64,000 bases of DNA from Radiobacillus deserti. Its GTDB lineage: Bacteria > Bacillota > Bacilli > Bacillales > Amphibacillaceae. The notes under the pieces were generated by a model. It did not search any database, had not been told where the DNA came from, and worked only from the letters and a program-made list of their open reading frames with translations. Both the position numbers and the translations under genes were made by a program. The stretch covers positions 3,100,001-3,164,000 of the forward strand of contig NZ_CP041666.1 of the NCBI RefSeq assembly GCF_007301515.1, given 5' to 3'. Of the stretch, positions 58,437 to 64,000 are shown piece by piece. How positions within the stretch are numbered: the first letter of the stretch is position 1; each line of letters opens with the position of its first letter.

Positions 58437-59468
58437 TTAGAATCGAACACTTTTTCCAGTCAGGCTACTTTCATAAATCGCATCAATAATTCTAGAGGTT
58501 TGCAAAGCCTGCTCTGGCTTCACAATCGCTTCTCCAACCCCTAAACAGCTATCTACAAAGTTAGCAGCTTGTAGGATACTCGGATCATCCGGTCCTGGTA
58601 ACCAATGAGGTACTTGGTCCACTAATAAGCCGTGCTTCGATTGATAAACAGCAAACGGAAATACATCCAGTCCCGCTTTATCTCCCGAAATTCTCACTGA
58701 TTCTTTATCATCCGCCACGTTTGCAGCCCACGATGTTTCTAAAAATAAGGATGCTCCATTTCGAAAACGGATGAAGGCCGTCGCATGATCATCCACTTCA
58801 AACGTGCTTGCATCAATATCTCCCCACATATTAACAAGGTCTCCTGATGTACTAAGATCTTGATAGGTTGCACCAGATATTTCTACTGGTTCAGGGTTTC
58901 CTAATAACCAAAGTGCCAAATCTAAATGGTGGCATCCAAAATCAATTAAACTACCTCCACCCTGAAGCTCCTTATTCGTAAACACACCCCATCCCGGTAC
59001 TTTTCGTCGACGAAGTGCTTCGACTCGAACGACCAGTGGTTTTCCGATCTCTCCCGCACCCATGATTTTTTTCGCCGCTTGGGATTCTTTCATAAATCGG
59101 TAGTGAAATCCGATAAAAAGTGTTTTTCCAGTTCGCTTTGCTGTTTCTACCATTTTTTCGGCTTCTTGAGCAGATAAAGCCATCGGTTTTTCACATAGCA
59201 CATGCTTACCAGCTTCTAAAGCAGCAATGGCAATATTGGCATGAAACTTGTTCGGTGTACAAATGGTTACCGCATCGACTTGGTCGAACATATCCTCATA
59301 GTTTTGCACAACAACCGGTACATCGTACTCAGTTGCTACCTTTTGCGCAAGCTCTGAATTGATATCGGAAACTGCTTGGATTTTCACTCGATCTTTCATG
59401 TTAGCAAAGGTAGGTAAGTGTCTAGCTTGTGCAATCCCACCTACCCCGATCACTCCTATTCGAAGCAT
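58437..59468 (-). CDS. Gfo/Idh/MocA-family oxidoreductase (copy 1)
   Basis: A 343-residue NAD(P)-dependent sugar dehydrogenase: GVIGVGGIAQARHLP (Rossmann), VLCEKPMALSAQEA with the conserved EKP, and GGGSLIDFGCHHLDLALWLL with the catalytic histidine. It probably oxidises a hydroxyl of a glycoside or inositol-like sugar. It is about ten bases from the second family member. AGGAGG precedes the ATG. Confidence 0.88.
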   Translation of the reverse strand: MLRIGVIGVGGIAQARHLPTFANMKDRVKIQAVSDINSELAQKVATEYDVPVVVQNYEDMFDQVDAVTICTPNKFHANIAIAALEAGKHVLCEKPMALSAQEAEKMVETAKRTGKTLFIGFHYRFMKESQAAKKIMGAGEIGKPLVVRVEALRRRKVPGWGVFTNKELQGGGSLIDFGCHHLDLALWLLGNPEPVEISGATYQDLSTSGDLVNMWGDIDASTFEVDDHATAFIRFRNGASLFLETSWAANVADDKESVRISGDKAGLDVFPFAVYQSKHGLLVDQVPHWLPGPDDPSILQAANFVDSCLGVGEAIVKPEQALQTSRIIDAIYESSLTGKSVRF

Positions 59469-59478
59469 ACGTATCCTC

Positions 59479-60501
59479 CTATAACTGCACGTTTTTCTTT
59501 GTCTCGTTTGCCTCTAAGGCCGCGATAATAACTTGTAGAGATTTCCAACCTTCTTCTCCTGTAATGAGAGGTTGCTCATCGTTTTGGACACTTGAAACAA
59601 AGTGGTCAATAACGCCAGAATTCGATTGGTTTTCATTTGTTTGTATTTGTCCAAGTTGATAATTAACGGTAGACCCGTCTTTATACTGAATAATCATCGA
59701 GTAAACGGGATCCTCTTCTAATCTCATAATCCCATGTTCCCCATAAATAACCGTAGAGTTATCCTCACTAGAAACGTAAGCCCAGCTTGCCGCTAACGTA
59801 CCGATAATGCCGGACTCTGTTCGAAGTAACGCAACCGCATTGTCATCGACCGTGCTATTTTGTTTCGCATTTCCCTCCACAAAGGAAGCCACTTCCTTCA
59901 CTTCTTCTCCTAATATATAGCGAAGTAAATCTGCTTTATGGACACCTAAATCTCCTAACGCACCGATAAACGCTTCTTCTTTTTTAAAGAACCAGCTTTT
60001 TTTGCCATCGGCACTCCAGCCTTCTGGTCCTCCATGACCAAATGCTGTACGGAAGCTATAAATACGACCTAACTCACCATTCGCAATCAATTCTTTTGCT
60101 TTTTGATGGGAAGGGACAAAGCGTTGATTATGGCCAATCATAAGCTTCTTCCCAGATTTCTCTGAAGCTGCAATCATGTCTTTTGCTTCTGCTTCTGACG
60201 TGGCCATTGGCTTCTCACATAGGACGTGCTTCCCTGCATTCAGCGCCGCAATGGAAACAGGGGCATGCAAATAATTAGGGGTACAGACGCTGATCATATC
60301 CACGTCGTTATTTTGAATCAGTTCCTGATAATCGGTATAATAATTTGCTGCACCAAATAGTTCGGCCGTCGTTTTTGCGCGTTCCTCGACAATATCACAT
60401 ACTGCTACAATTTCTACAGCAGGGTTGTTTTGATACTCTGGTAAATGGCGATGATTGGCAATGCTTCCACATCCCACTACTCCTACTTTCAGTTTTCCCA
60501 T
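59479..60501 (-). CDS. Gfo/Idh/MocA-family oxidoreductase (copy 2)
   Basis: A 340-residue family member: KVGVVGCGSIANHRHLPEYQ, VLCEKPMATSEAEA and GALGDLGVHKADLLRYILG with the active-site histidine. Two such enzymes in tandem with ThuA and an isomerase suggest oxidation and later re-reduction of a keto-sugar. The start is ATG 60501 after AAGGAGC, which also leaves a gap to thuA. Confidence 0.88.
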   Translation of the reverse strand: MGKLKVGVVGCGSIANHRHLPEYQNNPAVEIVAVCDIVEERAKTTAELFGAANYYTDYQELIQNNDVDMISVCTPNYLHAPVSIAALNAGKHVLCEKPMATSEAEAKDMIAASEKSGKKLMIGHNQRFVPSHQKAKELIANGELGRIYSFRTAFGHGGPEGWSADGKKSWFFKKEEAFIGALGDLGVHKADLLRYILGEEVKEVASFVEGNAKQNSTVDDNAVALLRTESGIIGTLAASWAYVSSEDNSTVIYGEHGIMRLEEDPVYSMIIQYKDGSTVNYQLGQIQTNENQSNSGVIDHFVSSVQNDEQPLITGEEGWKSLQVIIAALEANETKKNVQL

Positions 60502-60517
60502 ATCCATCAGCTCCTTA

Positions 60518-61243
60518 TTACTCAGGTTTGTTTGATATTGTTTCAAGTGGTTGAGCATTTCCGTAAATAGGATAGTCCCGCTTCACCGGTTGAACGAACT
60601 TCACACCGTTCGCAATAACCTTTTGAATGTCTGGATGATGATAGGTTGGATACGATTCATGTCCAGGACGGAAGTAAAATATTTTTCCATTTCCTCGTTG
60701 ATACGTACAGCCTGAACGGAACACCTCTCCCCCCTCAAACCAACTAACGAATACGAGTTGGTCTGGCGTTGGGATGTCAAAATGCTCTCCATACATTTCT
60801 TCTTTTTCCAACTCTATGAATTGATCCACACCTTCTGCGATTGGATGGGAAGGATCTACGACCCATAGTCGTTCTTTCTCGTCCGCTTCTCTCCATTTTA
60901 GATCACAGGAGGTTCCCATTAGCTTTTTAAATATTTTGGAGAAGTGACCGGAATGAAGAACCACTAATCCCATTCCTTTCAAGACACGCTCGTGTACTTT
61001 TTCTACAATTTGATCTGATACTTCGTCATGTGCGAGGTGTCCCCACCAAACTAAAACATCGGTTTTTTCTAATACTTCATCTGTAAGTCCATGCTCTGGT
61101 TCATCTAGTGTTGCTGTGGACGCTTCAAAGCCCTTTTCCTCTAGAAATGAAGCTATAGCACCATGAATTCCATTTGGATAAATCTTAGCTACCTCTGGAT
61201 TTTTCTTTTCGTGTCTGTTTTCATTCCATACAGTTACGCGCAT
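60518..61243 (-). CDS. ThuA family protein (trehalose utilization-like)
   Basis: A 241-residue ThuA/glutamine-amidotransferase-like protein: VTVWNENRHEKKNPEVAKIY, DVLVWWGHLAHDEVSD, GLVVLHSGHFSKIFKKLMGT and FYFRPGHESYPTYHHPDIQ. In rhizobia ThuA with ThuB (a Gfo/Idh enzyme) converts trehalose and related disaccharides to 3-keto forms. The same gene pair occurs here. AGAGGGG precedes the ATG. Confidence 0.88.
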   Translation of the reverse strand: MRVTVWNENRHEKKNPEVAKIYPNGIHGAIASFLEEKGFEASTATLDEPEHGLTDEVLEKTDVLVWWGHLAHDEVSDQIVEKVHERVLKGMGLVVLHSGHFSKIFKKLMGTSCDLKWREADEKERLWVVDPSHPIAEGVDQFIELEKEEMYGEHFDIPTPDQLVFVSWFEGGEVFRSGCTYQRGNGKIFYFRPGHESYPTYHHPDIQKVIANGVKFVQPVKRDYPIYGNAQPLETISNKPE

Positions 61244-61274
61244 GTGAATCCCCTCTTTCTTAAGTTTATAGTTT

Positions 61275-62093
61275 TTATTCTTTTACAGATCCTGATGTAA
61301 GTCCTGACACGATTCTACGTTGGAATAGTAGAACGATGATGACGATTGGTATGGTTACGATAACGGTCGCAGCCGAGATATCTCCCCAAGGAATGGAGTA
61401 CTGACTTTGATACATCGAAATCCCTACGGGAACGGTGCGCCACATATCGGAACTATTGATTGTTAAAGCAAAAAGGTATTCATTCCATGCCGCAATAAAA
61501 ACGAGAATTCCAGTTGTAAACACCCCTGGTGCGGCGAGTGGAAAGATGATTTTTCGGAATGTCTGAAATGGACTTGCCCCATCCAGCTTTGCCGATTCCT
61601 CCAGTTCATACGGTATTTTCTGAAAAAAGGTGGATAGTATCCAAATTGCCAAAGGTAAACTAATCGTAATATAAGGAATCACTAATCCTAAATAACTATT
61701 TCTAAGGCCAAGTCCTGTAATCAAATTAAACATTGGTGAAATAATCGCAATCTGTGGAAACATCGATGCAGCAAGCACAATTCCAAGAATAAGTCCTTTT
61801 CCTCTTATCGGAAGTCTTGTAATTGCGTAAGAGGCAAACGATGCGAAAGCGAGTGCTAAAACAGTTGTTAACGATGACACCACGAAGCTATTTAACATAT
61901 ATCGCAGCAGTGGTCGATTCGTTAAGGCCGCTTCATACGAATCTAAGCCTGGATTTTTCGTAAACCAGTTAAAGGATGAGAAAATTTCTCCAGGTGGTTT
62001 AATGGATGTCAAGAATACCCAGATGAATGGGAACATGACTAAAAATACAAAGATTACGAGAAATGTGTAAAATCCAAATCCCGCTTTTTTCAT
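61275..62093 (-). CDS. Carbohydrate ABC transporter permease (MalG-like)
   Basis: A 272-residue CUT1 permease with six membrane helices. The EAA loop reads EESAKLDGASPFQTFRKIIF, and FVAAWNEYLF-type bases (FIAAWNEYLFALTI) follow. It forms the import channel with the MalF-like neighbour. No ATPase gene is seen in the window; a shared MsmK-type ATPase may serve. AAGGGGGG precedes the ATG. Confidence 0.9.
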   Translation of the reverse strand: MKKAGFGFYTFLVIFVFLVMFPFIWVFLTSIKPPGEIFSSFNWFTKNPGLDSYEAALTNRPLLRYMLNSFVVSSLTTVLALAFASFASYAITRLPIRGKGLILGIVLAASMFPQIAIISPMFNLITGLGLRNSYLGLVIPYITISLPLAIWILSTFFQKIPYELEESAKLDGASPFQTFRKIIFPLAAPGVFTTGILVFIAAWNEYLFALTINSSDMWRTVPVGISMYQSQYSIPWGDISAATVIVTIPIVIIVLLFQRRIVSGLTSGSVKE

Positions 62094-62106
62094 TGTGTTC
62101 CCCCCC

Positions 62107-63420
62107 TTATCTTGTTCTTCCTGAAATAAGTTCTGAACCGATTAACTTCACGTAAATGACACTAATGATGGCAACACAGATGAATACAATAACTGACAGT
62201 ACGGAACCTTCTCCGAAGTTTTGCTGTGCGAACAAGGTTTCATAAGCATATACCGAAATAGATTCAGTTGCGTTCGCTGGTCCTCCACCTGTCAATACGT
62301 AAATCAAGTCAAATACACGGAATGCATCTAGAGTACGGAACAATAAGGCAACTAGAATACTAGATTTTAATAATGGTAGTGTAATAGATCGAAACTGCTG
62401 GAGCTTCGTTGCACCGTCCACTGATGCTGCTTCATATAGTGACATCGGAATCGTTTGTAAGCCTGCTAATAGTAATAGAGCCATATATGGAGTAGTTTTC
62501 CAAACGTCCGCTAAAATAACGGAGAACATCGCCCCATTCGATGTAGACAGTAGCCACGATGCATCTGGCACGATGTTTAACACTTCTAAATAATGTCCGA
62601 CGATTCCAGATTGACCGTCATATAGAAATCCCCACATCATGGCAGCAACAGCCGTTGGAATGGCCCATGGAATGAGTACGGATGCCCGAATTAAACCTCG
62701 ACCTTTAAAGGCTCTGTTGATGAGCAACGCAATTGCTAATCCTAATACGAGCTCAAATCCTACAGAAATAACTGTAAAGAATGTCGTATTCCAGAGGGAC
62801 TGCCACATTCTTTTATCCTTGAAATATTTGACGTAATTGTCCAATCCGATAAAGTTAGATTTTAGAATCGTGTTACTCGTAGCACCTAACAACCCTGCTG
62901 TTTGTGTAAATTGTTCGGATAGTTGCTCGTCGCTTGTCGCTTCAGCCATGGTTGTTAATTGTTCTTCAAAGGATTGGAGAGCCTGTCGATAATCAACAGC
63001 AAAATCATTATCAATCTGTTCATACTTTAATTCCGAATCCGTAACCGGTTGATATTTCATGAGCATTTCATCGATGGTTGCGATATCCTTCTTTATTTGG
63101 TCATTCTTTAAAAGTTGCTGATGAAAGGACTCGATTTGATCTTGAATATCTTGAACCTTAGCTGCGTCTTCTCCTGGAGCAGCAGTTGCTAAGCTTTCTA
63201 ATTGATTCCCGATATAAAAGTAGTTATCCGCATAACGCTCAAGATCAATATTTGCATCTAACATTTTTTGAGAACGGGTTGGGTCATTTAATCGATAGTC
63301 AAACAAACTATTCCACATAGATTGCGCAACTGGCCACAGGGTAACAACAAAAACTAAAATTAGTGACGGTATGACCATGGCATAACCTAGCTGTTTTTCG
63401 TTTAATTGAAACTTCTTCAT
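62107..63420 (-). CDS. Carbohydrate ABC transporter permease (MalF-like) with a large external insertion
   Basis: A 437-residue CUT1 permease, longer than the usual 290-310. TM1 (YAMVIPSLILVFVVTLWPVA) is followed by about 130 extra residues, mostly helical and acidic (about 45-180, including DQIESFHQQLLKNDQIKKDI). The five standard helices follow, with the EAA loop YEAASVDGATKLQQFRSITL. The start is ATG 63420 after GGGGG; the longer frame crosses a terminator. The insertion faces outside and may contact the binding protein, as the MalF P2 loop does (inference). Confidence 0.88.
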   Translation of the reverse strand: MKKFQLNEKQLGYAMVIPSLILVFVVTLWPVAQSMWNSLFDYRLNDPTRSQKMLDANIDLERYADNYFYIGNQLESLATAAPGEDAAKVQDIQDQIESFHQQLLKNDQIKKDIATIDEMLMKYQPVTDSELKYEQIDNDFAVDYRQALQSFEEQLTTMAEATSDEQLSEQFTQTAGLLGATSNTILKSNFIGLDNYVKYFKDKRMWQSLWNTTFFTVISVGFELVLGLAIALLINRAFKGRGLIRASVLIPWAIPTAVAAMMWGFLYDGQSGIVGHYLEVLNIVPDASWLLSTSNGAMFSVILADVWKTTPYMALLLLAGLQTIPMSLYEAASVDGATKLQQFRSITLPLLKSSILVALLFRTLDAFRVFDLIYVLTGGGPANATESISVYAYETLFAQQNFGEGSVLSVIVFICVAIISVIYVKLIGSELISGRTR

Positions 63421-63560
63421 CGTGATCCCCCTTCTTTTTTCCATTTGCCCTGTGTCTCGAGACTTTCGTATTGAAAAACTTGGTGTGAAAGGTGCAGGCT
63501 CGATGCTTTCGTTAACCTTATCTTCCTTCTTAAACCTAGCTACCCTGGTAGGGGTAAAGG

Positions 63561-63592
63561 AAAAGCAAGATGAGAGTTTCCGCTCATCTTGC
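63561..63592 (-). terminator. Intercistronic attenuating terminator after the binding-protein gene
   Basis: GCAAGATGAG (63565-63574) pairs with CTCATCTTGC (63583-63592), then TTTTCC on the minus strand. It lies between the binding-protein gene and the permeases and would give more binding protein than permease. Confidence 0.8.
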
Positions 63593-63610
63593 TCCTCTAC
63601 TGTAGAAGCG

Positions 63611-64000
63611 TTACTCACTCATTGCTTCTTCAATTTTTGTTTGGATATTTGCTGCTGCTTCTTCCGCGGTTTGATCTCCAGTTAATGCACTAGAAAGTTC
63701 AATTTGTAAAATATCAGAGATCTTTGGATAAATTGGTGTTACTGGGCGTGGTACTGCAGCTTCCAACACTTTTACAAACTCAGGGTTTGCAAATAATGGG
63801 CTTGCTTCTTGGATTTCAGTATCCTCATAAAGTGCCTTCAAAGTTGGTGCTGATCCACCTTCTGTTGCTGTGATTTTTTGACCTTCTGGACCAGTCATGA
63901 ACTTCACAAATTCCCAAGCAGCTTCTGGATGCTCACTATAACGGTTAATCATTGTCATCCAACCACCTAGAGTTGCCGCACTTCCTGCATCACCAGCTGG
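63611..64000 (-). CDS. Sugar ABC transporter substrate-binding protein, C-terminal part
   Basis: The C-terminal 129 residues of a family 1 solute-binding protein; the gene continues past the window edge. GGWMTMINRYSEHPEAAWEF, KFMTGPEGQK and VLEAAVPRPVTPIYPKISDI are typical of maltose/multiple-sugar binding proteins. It supplies the adjacent MalF/MalG-like permeases. The signal peptide and ligand-binding residues are out of view. Confidence 0.88.
   Translation of the reverse strand, partial: PAGDAGSAATLGGWMTMINRYSEHPEAAWEFVKFMTGPEGQKITATEGGSAPTLKALYEDTEIQEASPLFANPEFVKVLEAAVPRPVTPIYPKISDILQIELSSALTGDQTAEEAAANIQTKIEEAMSE

Overview
The window reads as chromosome from a low-GC, endospore-forming, flagellated member of the Bacillaceae. 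The evidence is a run of Bacillus-type core genes in familiar order (ywzB, ywmB, murAA, then spoIID, spoIIQ, spoIIID, mbl, flhO, flhP, fabZ), AGGAGG-type ribosome binding sites, many TTG/GTG starts, a SAM riboswitch and Bacillus-like operons (dpp-ykf, metNIQ). An alkaline-cellulase-like enzyme and acidic secreted proteins would suit a salt- or alkali-tolerant species, but the species cannot be named from this sequence.

Layout. 1-10.3 kb is an envelope-polysaccharide region: the end of a nucleotide-sugar dehydrogenase, an O-antigen-ligase-like protein, a six-gene plus-strand operon, and two tandem TagO/WecA-type transferases. The operon encodes UbiA/DPPR-synthase, DprE1, DprE2, a flippase-like protein, a divergent PAP2 phosphatase and a GT-C glycosyltransferase, which together look like a self-contained polyprenyl-phosphate-arabinose pathway outside the Actinobacteria. 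10.6-19 kb holds small accessory genes, two regulator pairs (PadR/DUF2812 and XRE/membrane protein) and several decaying genes. 19-28.2 kb carries a repeat-bearing amidase, a second lipid-linked glycosylation cassette and an RND efflux pair. 28.4-37 kb is the conserved fabZ-flhPO-mbl-spoIIID-spoIIQ-spoIID block. It is interrupted between spoIIID and spoIIQ by an AimR-family receptor gene and a small secreted-peptide gene with arbitrium-like architecture but no phage genes nearby. 37-54.3 kb is an accessory block separating spoIID from murAA: LacI regulator, GH5 cellulase, a dpp-ykf peptide operon with a dead ykfC, an FMN monooxygenase, MetNIQ and YezD under a SAM riboswitch. 57.4-64 kb is a sugar ABC transporter operon with ThuA, two Gfo/Idh dehydrogenases and a sugar isomerase.

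Structure not explained by genes: four intergenic arrays of 8-9 bp motifs repeated every 20-21 bp (20.63-20.74, 28.96-29.05, 34.79-34.90 and 44.17-44.28 kb). Each sits just beyond the terminator or hairpin of one minus-strand gene and before the next, suggesting a common phased DNA element. REP-like palindromes occur at the O-antigen ligase stop codon and at 49.85 kb.

All calls are from reading the sequence. No database search was run, so family assignments rest on recognised motifs and gene order.
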